Assembly (NCBI GenBank): GCA_027943245.1
Contig: JANDJZ010000072.1
Location: forward strand, 62,001-126,000
DNA: 64,000 bases
Direction of reading: 5' to 3'
Source: Acanthamoeba sp. SK_2022b
Taxonomy: Eukaryota > Discosea > Longamoebia > Acanthamoebidae
In this document: positions 50,201 through 61,081 of the stretch, in pieces
Layout: each line of letters starts with the position of its first letter
Position numbering within the stretch: the first letter of the stretch is position 1
Notes under the pieces: generated by a model
Told to the model about the DNA's origin: nothing
The model's input: the letters and a program-made list of their open reading frames with translations, nothing else
Database searches by the model: none
Program-made: the position numbers and the translations under genes

Positions 50201-53200
50201 GCCTGTGCGATCGCGGTAGGCAGGGCCAGTACTGCGAGAACTTCATCTCAGCATCTTCTTCGGATAACACGTCCACCATCGCTCTCGGTAGGCTCTCCTC
50301 TATAGCGTAGCGTATGTGCTTGCCACATCACTTGCGCTGACTGGCGTGTTGTGCAAGGTGTCGCGCTGCCTACGGCGGGCGTGGTGCTGGCGGTGCTGGT
50401 GTGCCTGATCGTGGTGCTGGTGGTGATCATCAAGCGCAAGGGCAACCGGTCCGACGACTGGGAGATCAACTACGACGAGCTCGAGATCGGCGAACAGCTG
50501 GGCGCCGGCGGCTACGGCGAGGTGAGCAAGGCCACGTGGAAGGGCACCGAAGTGGCCGTCAAGGTCATGGCTTCCGACAAGATCACCAAAGACATGGAGA
50601 AGAACTTCAAGGACGAGGTGCACCTCCAACTCTATGGCCTCCTCATCTACCATCTACCATCTCCACCACTGCTGTACCGCCGACTGCATGTAAAGCTCAC
50701 GGGGCAGCTGTGATCAGGTGCGAGTGATGACGGCGCTGCGACATCCGAACGTGGTGCTGTTCATGGCGGCATCAACGAAGGCGCCCAAGATGTGCATCGT
50801 CATGGAGTACATGGCCCTTGGCTCCCTCTACGACGTACGTGCTATGTGCCTTCTTTTTGCGCTGATTATCGCTGTTGGTGGTTTGTTGTATCAGCACAAA
50901 GCTCACGCGCATGTCTCGGGGCGGGGTTTGGGGGGTGAGTGCAGTTGTTGCACAACGAGCTGATTCCAGAGATCCCGTTCGCGCTCAAGGCCAAGATGGC
51001 CTACCAGGCCTCCAAGGGCATGCACTTTCTCCACTCGTCCGGTATCGTGCACCGCGACCTCAAGTCCCTCAATCTCCTCCTCGACAACAAGTGGAACGTC
51101 AAGGTGAGCGACTTTGGCCTCACTAAGTTCAAGGAGGATGTCAATACCAAGGGGCTGGGCAAGGAGGTTGCCGGGAGCGTACACTGGACGGCGCCAGAGG
51201 TGCTCAACGAGTCGCTCGACGTGGACTTCATCCTGGCCGACGTGTACTCGTTCGGCATCATCCTGTGGGAGCTGCTCACTCGCGAGCAGCCCTACTTCGG
51301 TCTCAGCCCCGCCGCCGTGGCCGTGGCCGTCATCCGCGACGGCATCCGGCCCACGATGCCCGCCGACGCGAGCGTCACGCATCCGGCCGAATACGAGGAG
51401 CTCATCACCAGCTGCTGGCACTCGGACCCGACCATTCGGCCCACCTTCCTCGAGATCATGACTCGCCTGTCGGCCATGCACGGCGACTCCAACACGTCGG
51501 TGGGGGCCACTTCGACGAGCCACACCTCGTCGTCATCGGGCCACTCTGGCGGCACCGGGGGCAACAAGAAGGCCGGTCCGTCGAGCATGTACGGCTCGTG
51601 GACTCTGCCGTCGTCGGCGGGATCCACCGGCTCCTCATCGTCTTCCAACTCGTCGGCCTCGCATGGAGCCGCCGCTGTGGCTGCGGCAGGCGCCGGAGTG
51701 AGGCCACCAGAGGGCGAGGTGACAATCGTGTTCACGGACATCACACGGGCGGCCTCGCTGTGGGAGTTCAACGCGGCGGCCATGCGCGACGCCACGCTGC
51801 TCCACAACGAGATCCTGCGGTCGGCACTCAAGAAGCACCGCGGCTACGAGGTGGTCTTCCTGCGAGACCGCAACTCGGGCGAGGGCTCCTTCTGCATGGC
51901 CTTCCAGCAGGCCGCCGACGCGCTGGCGTGGTGCGCCGAGGTGCAGCAGGCGCTGCTGGCGGCCGAGTGGCCGGAGGCGCTGCTGGAGCATCCGGGCGCG
52001 GCCGAGGAGTGGGGCGACACCGACGACCGGGTGTTGTTCAAGGGACTGCGGGTACGGATGGGCGTGCACATGGGCACGCCGCGCATGGTGCGCGATCCGA
52101 TGACGCGGCGCGTGGAGTACATCGGCGCGGTGGTGAATGCGGCGGCGCGCATCACGGCCATGACCCACGGCGGACAGATCGTGATGAGCCACACGGTGCA
52201 CGGCAAGATCAAGGAGTCGACCAAGTCTGCTGCTGACGAGCAGCAACAGCAGCAGCACAAGCTCGTGAGCCTGGGCAAGTTCGAGATTCCCGACGCCCCT
52301 CAAGGTGAGCCGTGTTTGAACCCACCTATTGGCATTCAGACTGGACGCTGACGACACCACATTATGAATCATGGACATCGCAATATCAGGGGCCAAGTTG
52401 TACGAGCTCAAGGTGGAAGGACTCGAGGGCCGCTTCTTCGGCGGTGTCACGCGCGACAGCGACAACGCATCGAGCGACCACCCCTCCAACAAGAGCGCCA
52501 AGAGCGCCAAGTCGATGGGCACCGATGAGCCCATGAGCGGGGCCTCGACGAGCAGCAGCAACGACGGCGGCAGGAGCGGCGGCGAGCTGCAGACGGCAGT
52601 GGGCGAGGGCATGATGTTCAAGGAGGACACCTTCCTCACGTCGGCCAACCTGTGTCGGTGGATCATCGACTTCCACGAGATCCAGGTGGGCAAGCAGGTG
52701 GGCCTGGGCTCCTACGGCGTGGTGTTCCGCGGCAAATGGAAGGGTGTCGATGTGGCGGTGAAGCGGTTCATCAAGCAGAAGCTCGACGAGAGGCGCATGC
52801 TCGAGTTCAGGGCCGAGATGGCCTTCCTCTCCGAGCTCCACCACCCCAACATCGTGCTCTTCATCGGCGCGTGCGTCAAGAAGCCCAACCTGTGCATCGT
52901 GACTGAGTTCATGAAGCAGGGCTCGCTCAAGGACATCCTCTCCAACAACGCCATCAAGCTCACGTGGAAGCAGAAGCTGCGCATGCTGCGGTCGGCCGCC
53001 CTCGGCATCAACTACCTCCACTCGCTCCATCCGGTCATCGTGCACCGAGACGTGAAGCCGTCGAACCTGCTGGTGGACGAGAACTGGAACGTGAAGGTGG
53101 CCGACTTTGGGTTTGCGCGCATCAAGGAGGAGAACGCCACCATGACGCGCTGCGGCACGCCGTGCTGGACGGCACCGGAAATCCTGCGCGGGGAGAAGTA

Positions 53201-53474
53201 CGACGAGCGGGCCGACGTGTTCTCGTTCGGCATCGTCATGTGGCAGGTGGTGACGAGGCGCGAGCCCTACGCCGGTCGCAACTTCATGGGCGTGTCGCTG
53301 GACGTGCTCGAGGGCAAGCGGCCGCAGATTCCCAACGACTGTCCGGCGGAGTTCCGCAAGGTGATGAAGAAGTGCTGGCACGCCAACGCCGACAAGCGGC
53401 CAAGCATGGAGACCGTGGTGGCGTTCTTGGAACAACAAGTGGGCGACGATCAGGAAGCTGCCATCGGTCTCTGA
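47268..53474 (+). CDS. Receptor kinase-cyclase-kinase, paralogue B (complete)
   Basis: A signal peptide (LGLCLFLLVLVYHS) precedes two tandem PstS-like modules. Module 1 contains VAYAGEGTGPALLDYSRGDA and LIWAGNVTHWNDQRLKTLNP; module 2 contains IARIYLNEITMWNDARIQAL and SIPAGTTTTFTTALN. The phrases W-N-D...LN and G-T-T-x-x-F are hallmarks of phosphate-binding periplasmic proteins. A Cys-rich EGF-like stretch (CVSDGQLCSGAGICTQNQ) and a membrane helix (GVVLAVLVCLIVVLVVII) follow. Inside are TKL kinase 1 (GAGGYGEV, HRDLKSLNLLL, DFGLTKF, WTAPEV), a class III cyclase (TIVFTDITRAASLWEF, EYIGAVVNAAARITAM) and TKL kinase 2 (GLGSYGVVF, HRDVKPSNLLV, DFGFARI). About fifteen introns split the ectodomain and kinase 1; one interrupts the linker after the cyclase. 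Expected role: cell-surface sensor that changes cyclic nucleotide and phosphorylation state. Confidence 0.9.
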
Positions 53475-53602
53475 CCGTGAAAGCAAGTAGCTGTCGGTGG
53501 TTCCCGCTGCCACGGCCAGCCACCGCGCTTGTAGAGTTACCGCCATGCAAGTTCACACCATAGCTAAAAAGCCAGAGTGGAATTGAGGATATTGTAAGAG
53601 TA

Positions 53603-54447
53603 TTAAGAATGTGATAACAAGCCACTTCCATACTGGCTCAGGATTTTCTGCTCGGCGGGAGAAAGCACCCTACACACAGAACAGAACCATTAAGACTACC
53701 AAAGGCATGCTGGTGATTTTGGAGAGGGTGCATACGATTCGAGTTTGAAGTACTGGCACTGATCGAGGGAGATGTAGAAGCACTCGGGGGCATTGAGGCA
53801 GCTCAGCTGGAACTTGACCGGCGGGGTCAGGCCGGTGTACACAATCGCCACGATGTAGGGTCTGCGCAGCACAGGACACACAAACGTGAGCCCTCTCGAA
53901 CCATGCAACCCGGACCAGGATCCTCGTGGGGACATACTGTCCAATAAGCCATGTGGTGAAGCAAGGGCTGTTGGCGTTCTGAGACACCGTGCCCACCACT
54001 CGCTGAGTGTTGGAGCCCTGAATGCCCGTGTGTCAGAGCAGAAGGCAATACATGATGCTCAGTCAAACCGCAAAGGAGTTAGGGACAGTGCGTACGGTGT
54101 ACATATGGAGCACTTCGCCCTGGAAGCCCCAGACAGAGTCATGTCCCGTCCAGTTGACCTTCATGATCAGGGCCCCAGACGCTTGCGATGCCGCCAGCAA
54201 TGTAGGGCAACCACCACAACTGCTCGGTACGCACTGGCCAGTGGGTTAGCACAAGTCCTAAAGGTGGTGTGACCTCCCGCCGTGAGGGGATTACGGTGTT
54301 GTGGTTGCTGCAGTTGCCACAAAAAGGGCAGTCGCTGCCAGGCAGAGGGGCACTATAGGCGACAGACTGTGCCCTGATTGTGGAAGCGAGGGCCAAGAAA
54401 ACAACAAAACTGGCCAGCAGGAGTAACAAGGCTCGTGAGCTCTCCAT
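53603..54447 (-). CDS. Small secreted protein of unknown function
   Basis: A signal peptide (ALLLLLASFVVFLALAST) is followed by SDCPFCGNCSNHN, then exons reading ASGALIMKVNWTGHDSVW, GFQGEVLHMYT, GSNTQRVVGTVSQNANSPC, PYIVAIVYTGLTPPVKFQL and CFYISLDQCQYFKLES. The last exon supplies VLSPAEQKILSQYGSG before the stop at 53603. The product is about 180 residues with several cysteines, probably disulphide-linked and extracellular. No family was recognised. It converges on the receptor gene, with about 130 bases between the stop codons. Confidence 0.7.
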
Positions 54448-54589
54448 CTTGGCCAAAGGTCTCTTTTTCTCTTTTCTCCTAGACCAAAAAACGCTACGTT
54501 GCTTTTTTTGGAGTGATGCAGCAAAAAGCGACAGCGTTTCGGGCCTATCAAAAACAAATACAGCAGTGAGCTGACCTCCACAAAATTGA

Positions 54590-55483
54590 TGTTGTGGTGG
54601 TGTTGTGGTGGTGTGTTGTGGTGTTGGTATGGTGTTGTTGTTGTTGTGTTGTGGCGATCTTCGTGATGTTGTGGTGTTGTTGTGATGGTGATGGTGATGG
54701 TGATGGTAGTGGTGGTGGTGGTGGTGTGGTGATGTTGTTGTGATGTTGTATTGGCGTGGTGTTGTGGTGATGTTGCGGCGTTATGTTGATGGCGTGGTGT
54801 TGTGGGGATGGTGTGGTGTTGTAGTGTTGGTGTGGTGTTGTTGTGGTGTTGTAGTTGGGTTGCAGTTGAGATGATGGTGTGGTGTTGTGGTAAAGTTGGG
54901 TGTGGTTTTGGTATTGTGGTGTTGAGAGGTTATGATGTTGTGGTGTGGTTGTGGTGATAGTTGTGTGTGATTGTGTTGTAGTGTTGTAGTGTTATTCATG
55001 TGATGTTGGTGTGGGGTGTTGTGGTGTTGTGGTGGTGTTATGGTTGTGGGGTGTTGTGGTGTTGTGGTGGTGTGGGGTGTTGTGGTGTTGTGGTGGTGTT
55101 GTGGTGGTGTTGTGGTGGGTTGGTTGTAGTGGCGTTGTGGTGTTGGTGTGGGGTTGGTGTTGTGTTGCAGTATTGTGATGTTGGTGTTGTGGTGATGTTG
55201 TGGTGTGGGTGTTGAGGTGTTTGTAGTGTTGTGGTGTGGTGATGTTGTGGTGTTGTGGTGGTGGTGTTGTGGTGATGTTGTGGTGGTGTGGTGTTGTAGT
55301 GATGGTGTGGTGGTGTTGTGATGTTGTGGTGTTGTAGTGATGGTGGGGGTTGTAGTTGTGGTGTTAGTGTAGTGTTGTGGTGATGTTGTGGTGTTGTGGT
55401 AATGTTGTGGTGTTGTGGTGTTGTGTTGTGGTGTTGTGGTGTTGTGCTGGTGTTGTAGTGGTGCTGTGGTGTTGTGGTATGAC
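54590..55483 (+). repeat. G/T-only low-complexity tract
   Basis: About 900 bases of irregular TGTTGTGG and GGTGTTG units, almost without C and with few A. The complement reads as ACCACAACA. It marks the border between the gene-dense part and the transposon island. Confidence 0.9.
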
Positions 55484-56764
55484 CTGTACCCAAACAAAAG
55501 TTCACACAGCAATCCCTCAGGTATGTAAAACAATGTGCAGAACTCAAAAAATTATGCAGGCAAACTTAAAGAAGTGAAGTGTTTATTGAAGGCTGCTGAA
55601 GTGGATTTACCAAGCAGGTGAGAAGTTGATGGGCTTTTGAGGAGTGCCTGATGGTACCAGTAGAAGTTGGTGAGGGCAAGAGGGAGCATCATGTAGATGG
55701 TGTGTGTAGGAGTCAGGTGTGGGGGGGAAGATGATGCCGGTGAGGAGGTAGAAGGAGGGATGGAGGAGAATTTTGAGAGAGTGCTCAGGGCAGCAGGGAT
55801 GTGGCGACTGTGCTCCTGCCTGACTGGAGGGATGGCAATGTGGCTGAGGTAGCATGCAGGTTCTGGGAAAGGGTGAAGAAGAAGTGGGATTGAGGGAGAA
55901 GGTTTTCTAGATGGATTTGACTCTTTCTCTTTTTCACCTCCTTGGACCTTCTGCTCCCTGCCATTTGCTGCAGATCAATCCTTTTCTCCCACTTTCAACC
56001 CCACATTCCTTCACAACATGGACATCCCTCTCAACACTGAGGATGCTATGCAGCACCTTTCCAAGGACCACGGCATTGGAATCTACATCACCCCTTCTGC
56101 AGTCAACCTTGCTGCATCAACCTCTGTACTTTCATCCTCCCACACTCTTTGGCATCCCCGCATGTGTCAGATTTGAGGTAGAGCAAAATCCAACATAAAT
56201 TGGATATGAGTAGAGCAATGCACATTGGATCTGATAAAGAATGAAATATGAATGGATGTGCTACGCCAAAAGGTTGAAGTTGTACCAGCTGTTTCTCAAT
56301 TTCCAGGCGTGTTGAAACCATGTGACTGATGAGGTCAGAATGGGCACTTATCTCTTTCTTTTCTGCTTTCCTTGCCTCAAGGACCTTTCCCTTCAGGAGT
56401 GGGCTTTGGCTTCTTGCTGGGAGTCCCAGAAGGGGTAGCCTGAGACTCTGCAATATGTGAAAGAATGAGAAGGAGAGAGTGGGCATAAGAACACTCTTTT
56501 TTTCATTTTAAAAAATGTTGGATTTGAGCCTGTCATTTTTGTGCCATAGCCTTGTGGCACCACTTGAGTTGCAGGTCTGCAGCTGGCACATTGGCACCAG
56601 TGAGGATCATCCAGAGCCAGCTTGGCATCCTTCTGCACTTCTGCAGGGCTGGGCTTGTAACAGTTGAATAGCCTAAAAGTGAGGGAATGCCACTGGAACC
56701 AGAAGTGCTGTAGACAGAGTCATGGTTTGGCCTGTGAGCCCTCTTTGATCCCTCCATCGCTGGT
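55484..56764. other. AT-richer region without intact gene
   Basis: Short open frames on both strands have no recognisable family. Some stretches, such as 56017-56100, read as degraded coding sequence. Probably transposon debris. Confidence 0.4.
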
Positions 56765-57250
56765 ATGAAGCTAGACAATGTGGCTGATTTCTGGGTGGAT
56801 GCATGGCATGATTTTGGCTGGACTCTTGATCATGAGGGGTTCCCGAACATGAACAACAGCATTGAGTCTGTCTTCCACCTCTTGCTCCACACCTTCCTCA
56901 ACACAAAGAAGGCAAACACTCTCAATACATTGCCTCTCATCCTGCACAAGGCCTTCTTCAGTCATTTCTAGGTGATATGGGTGCAGCAGGCAAGCAGAAT
57001 CTACGTACCTCTCAACATCAACGAAGTCCAGGCTGGCAACACAGGCGCAGGGGCAGGCAACACTGGGCAAGTACCACTACAACATTGAGCAGATGATGGA
57101 GGGCACCTGGCGCATCAGCCACTACCACATCAACCTCAAGTTTGCAAGTTGCACCTGCCTTCGATCTCCTGGACAGCCTGCACCACCTCTCCATGCCCAA
57201 TCTTGCACCATGTACATCAGAGAACAATTGGGCAAGCAGAGATCATCACT
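56765..57250 (+). pseudogene. Fragment of a Mutator-like (MULE) transposase C-terminus
   Basis: The frame reads WVDAWHDFGWTLDHEG, then NMNNSIESVFHLLLHTFLN, the NNxxES region that follows the DDE core in MULE transposases. After a frame change YHINLKFASCTC resembles the start of a SWIM zinc finger. Stops and frame changes show it is broken. The assignment is by pattern only. Confidence 0.45.
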
Positions 57251-57464
57251 GTCATCACCAAAGATGACTCCACAACAGCCAAGACCAAGACCAAGACTGC
57301 AACAGCCACCATGACAGCCAAGACCAAAACCACAACGGCCAAGACCAAGACTGTGACAGCCATGACCACAACTGCCACAGAGAATGATGAGCAGCTGCTC
57401 AGCCCACTTCGCTTCTGTCTGCCCGTTACAGCTGCAACTTCTTCAGGTGAGCAAGCACATTTGC

Positions 57465-57468
57465 TTAA
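57465..57468. other. TTAA target-site duplication, left
   Basis: TTAA directly precedes the left terminal inverted repeat, and an identical TTAA follows the right one at 61031-61034. Confidence 0.85.
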
Positions 57469-57542
57469 GGGGGAAGTATACCCTGAAAATAAAAAAATGC
57501 GCACCGTGCAGCCGCGGCACCCCCATCGGCGCTCGAAGAATG
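57469..57542 (+). repeat. Left terminal inverted repeat
   Basis: Runs from GGGGGAAG to GAAGAATG and pairs with 60955-61030 on the other strand. The inner part is GC-rich (GCACCCCCATCGGCGCT). Confidence 0.92.
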
Positions 57543-57615
57543 TGCCGGGGGCAGCAGCAGTGTGTGAGAATGCTGACAATTTGTCGCAAAAAAATTGGAG
57601 GAACTAGGGAGACCA

Positions 57616-60600
57616 ATGCGGGCAAGCATCAATACTTTGTTTTCACACCGTCGTCGGAGAAGGATGGAGAGTTGGTCTTTTGTCGATCGAGAGGGAAGGA
57701 AGAGGGAGAGAGAAGCAGCAAAACAACTTCGCTATAATGAAAGAAGAAGGGTGAAACGAGCTGCTAAAAAACAGAAGGTGATAGAAGAAGAGCGTCAGCG
57801 ACATGAAGAGATGGAACAACTTGAACTCCTCCAGCAAGAAGAGGAGAAGAAGCGAAGGCAAGAAGAGCGAGAAAAAGAAGAATGGAAAGCTCAAAAACGG
57901 AAAAAACGCTGGGCAGCGCTCCGCCGCGCCAAGCGGTGCCGCAGTGCCTCACCCCCTCGGCGGAACACCAGAGCTAGCGAGAAAGTGGAGGCCAAGCACC
58001 TCTGGGCAATGGTGGAGCTCAAGCTATTTGCCAACTTCGTCGAGCTGCTGGCCTGCCCATTTTGCCGCAAGTTGGGCCTCAAGTGTACGGCGTGGCGCGA
58101 GGCCAACGGTGGATTTCGGACTACTATACGGTGTTCACGCAAGGCACACTGTGCGTTCTCCATCCGCTTCCACACCTCGCCTCCAACTGCCATCGCCGCA
58201 ACTCCCCGTCTCGGTTTGTTGTTGCTTGGGCTCTCCACGGTTTGGGCTTTGAAGCGTTGGAGTCGGTCTTCACCCTTGCTGACGGGGTCGTCCCTGTCAC
58301 CAAGGCTGCTTATGCCAAGATGATGAGACATCACGTGCGTCTTTCCCTTTTCCCTGCTTCTTCCCTTACAAGACTCTGTTCACTCATCACGTCTTTGTGG
58401 GCCCAGGTGGGACCAGCTCTTGTTGTCCTCACCGACCTGTCTTGCGACCGCCAACTGAAGAAATTCGCCAAGACCACGGCAAAAGCTGTTTCGATTGACA
58501 CCCGGTACTCTTCTCGTGGTTGGCATGCCAATGACATCACCACAATAGTTAGAGACGCTGGTGCAGGTACAACCTCCAACGATATCTTGAAGTCTTATTT
58601 TTTTTTTTTTTTTTTTTTTTGACTTGTGGAACGGTGCAGGCAACAAAGAGGGTGGAGTACTCATGCGGTGCCACTTGCTCAAAGACACTGCATCGGGTGC
58701 ACCACAGCACCCATTGCGCACCTACATGGGCACGTCAAGCACAGCAGAAGGTGATGCAACGGAACGGTGCCTCAACGAGTTCAAGGTATTTTATTTTATT
58801 TCTTTTCTATTTTATTTGTTGATCTCAACAGTTTCACCACACAGGAGCATGGGGTTTTACCTGCAGCAGTCGTCCTTGATGGCGACTTGGCTGCAAACTC
58901 CCTTGTAGAGCAAGTTCTTGGTGCTGACACAATCATTCATCGTGACCCCAATCACTACGCGAAATCACTGGTGAAGAACTTGGACGACCTCGTTGGAGAG
59001 CACCCAAGCTTAGCTGTTGTGGGCGCAAAGGTCAAGTCTCACTTTTTGATTGGTATGTTGTCATCTATAAAGGCAAGTTAGTTGTTAGTGCACTCATAGG
59101 TCATTTGTGTGCAGGTGTCAAGATGTTCACAAACAACGAAGAAGGCTTTTGCCAGCACATGCGTAGCTTTGTGCTCCACACCACCGGCAAAGACCACTCG
59201 TTTTGTCAACACTCCTCACCACACAGGGACGCCCCTGACCTCGATCCTCTCCAACACCCTGAAGCTGTTGCAGCTCTCAAGGCCTTCATCGAAGGGTACT
59301 TAGATGACCGAGAGCGATTTCTACACGGCTTCAGCACCATCCAGAACGAGTCAATCAACAGCAGCATCTGCAAGCGTGCAGACAAGGCCCGCCACTTGAC
59401 AAGGATGTATGCCCCTCTTGTTGACGCAGGTCTTCTTGAGCGTAATGAAGGTACTTGTGTAGCTTTTTTCTTTTATTTTTGTTTTTTTAAAACTCACCAA
59501 GTTCACGTTTAGGGAGGAACGTGTTTGTGGATCTTCTTCAACAACTGGGCTTCAACATCTCCGACCACTTCAAAGCATGGTTTGCCCGACTAGTTGCCGC
59601 ACGCGAGAAGCGAGATGCCCTGAAAGCTGCTCCTCGGGCGCGTGCTCGAAGGAAATTCCTGAAACGCTACGCCATTGCAGAGACAGGTGCACTCTTTTTT
59701 GTTTTTATTTTATACATTTAGATCTTTTTGCCTGGCTTGTTTGCTGATGTGACTTGTTATCAGCACGCCGCCGGGACTTGAACAAGAAAAAAGTTGTCTA
59801 CAAGGCTGTCACTGCTGAGTGGGTAGCTGGCCGAGTGAAGGCATTTCGAGTTGGTGAATGTACTTCACACCTTTACTTTTTAAAATGAATGTGTCAGTTT
59901 ACTCATTCAGACGTGTTGTACAGTGACTGTGGCCCACTTGAAAACATATATGCAGGAGCACAAGATGGCCTTACGCAAGGACTTGAAGGCTGAGTTGCTG
60001 CAGCGTGTCAAAAATCATGTGAACGGCATCACCAAAACGGTGCGCTTTTTTGCCTTTTTTGCTTTCATGGTGACTGCTGCTCACACGTCCATAACAGGCC
60101 CTTCCACCTCCCAAACCAGCACTTAGAGGCACCAAACGACACTCCACACCAGCAACACCAGCACAACAACCGCAGGCAACCAAGAAGAGACGCACTCAAC
60201 CTGCACCAACCGCGGCCAATGGTGCTGCAAGCACAGTCAGCACACAAGACCTTCCCAACCTTCCTCCACTGGTACCGGACTCTTCCATCACTATACCTCC
60301 ACCACCACCACCACGCCCCCAGCCACGTGCAGTTTGCACAAGTTGTGGCAAAGACTTCTCTACTCGTAGCAACATGCGCACTCACTTTCGTAAAGCTCAT
60401 TCTCAGTCTTCCCCTTCACTTCCTGCTCCAATCCCGCGTCCATCTCCTTCTCCTCCACCACTCACACAGCAGTCTAGCCCTTCACTTCCAGTTCCAATCC
60501 CCACACGCCCATCTCCTTCTCCTCCACCACTTTCGCGGCAGGACAGTTTTGACCTCGAAGCTTTCTTAGCTTCTCTTCCTCTACCTTCTGACAGCTCCTC

Positions 60601-60886
60601 TGCTTCTTCAACACCCACGCCTCCTCTTGACTCTCCCCCAGTGGCAACTCATGCCAGCTACGAAGCGCACCTCGCCCACTTGGCTGCACTAGACTGGCCG
60701 TCAGCAGAAGAAGCAGCAGCTGAGGCCAAAGCTACGCAGCTACGCACTCAGCTTGCAGCCATCCATCGCCGTCTCTACGACCTCGAGCTGCTGTGCGACG
60801 ATGCCCCACAAGCAGAGCAACACCTACTCGAACAGCAAGCTGCTGTGCTTGGGCAAGAGCTTCGTCGCCAGCTGGCCCGCATGTGA
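57616..60886 (+). CDS. DDE transposase with SAP and C2H2 zinc-finger domains
   Basis: A charged coiled-coil N-terminus (57680-57900) precedes a Cys-rich finger (LLACPFCRKLGLKC, CSRKAHCAFSIRF). The catalytic core shows AVSIDTRYSSRGWHAND (first Asp), AAVVLDGDLAANSLVEQVL (DGD, second Asp), IIHRDPNHYAKSLVKNL and FSTIQNESINSSI (NES, third acidic residue). Downstream are a SAP DNA-binding helix pair (TVAHLKTYMQEHKMALRKDL), a Pro/Thr-rich linker and a C2H2 finger (CTSCGKDFSTRSNMRTHFRK). Introns such as 58567-58638, 58786-58844 and 59453-59513 join all later exons in frame. One problem: between about 58185 and 58215 the frame must change by one base with no usable intron, so this copy may be inactive or the sequence has an error. 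Confidence 0.82.
58598..58620 (+). repeat. Poly-T tract in a transposase intron
   Basis: About 20 T residues within the intron 58567-58638 form an extended polypyrimidine tract before the acceptor GTGCAG. Confidence 0.85.
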
Positions 60887-60954
60887 CATACAGGCCCAGG
60901 AAATTGGGCTGAAAAACATGTTTCAAATTTTTTCGCTCTGGGAACCGCTTACTG

Positions 60955-61030
60955 CATTCTTCAAGCGCCGATGGGGGTGCCGCAGCCGCACGGTGCGCAT
61001 TTTTTTTTATTTTCAGGGTATACTTCCCCC
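60955..61030 (-). repeat. Right terminal inverted repeat
   Basis: Reverse complement of 57469-57542 with three substitutions and two extra A residues. TTAA follows at 61031-61034. Confidence 0.92.
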
Positions 61031-61081
61031 TTAATCTGGTGCTGGGCAAGAAAGGAACGTCAATCTTACATTATTTATTCA

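Larger units (their letters stand above)
57469..61030 (+). mobile_element. Complete 3562-bp TTAA-inserting DNA transposon (Kolobok-like)
   Basis: The ends are inverted repeats of about 75 bp starting GGGGGAAGTATACCCTGAAA. By eye they differ at three positions plus two bases in an A run. TTAA flanks both sides. The single internal gene is an intron-containing DDE transposase with SAP and C2H2 domains. TTAA duplication is shared by piggyBac and Kolobok; the DGD and NESxN transposase motifs favour the Kolobok/Mutator-like group. Near-identical ends indicate recent insertion. It sits within older Mutator-like debris. Confidence 0.88.

Noticed and set aside
54781..55547. Minus-strand Thr/His-rich frames of about 250 codons
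   Set aside because: They are translations of the G/T simple repeat and show no non-repeat sequence.
57149..57470. Thr/Lys repeat protein just left of the transposon
   Set aside because: The frame consists of a degenerate ACCAAGACC repeat inside transposon debris and runs into the terminal repeat.
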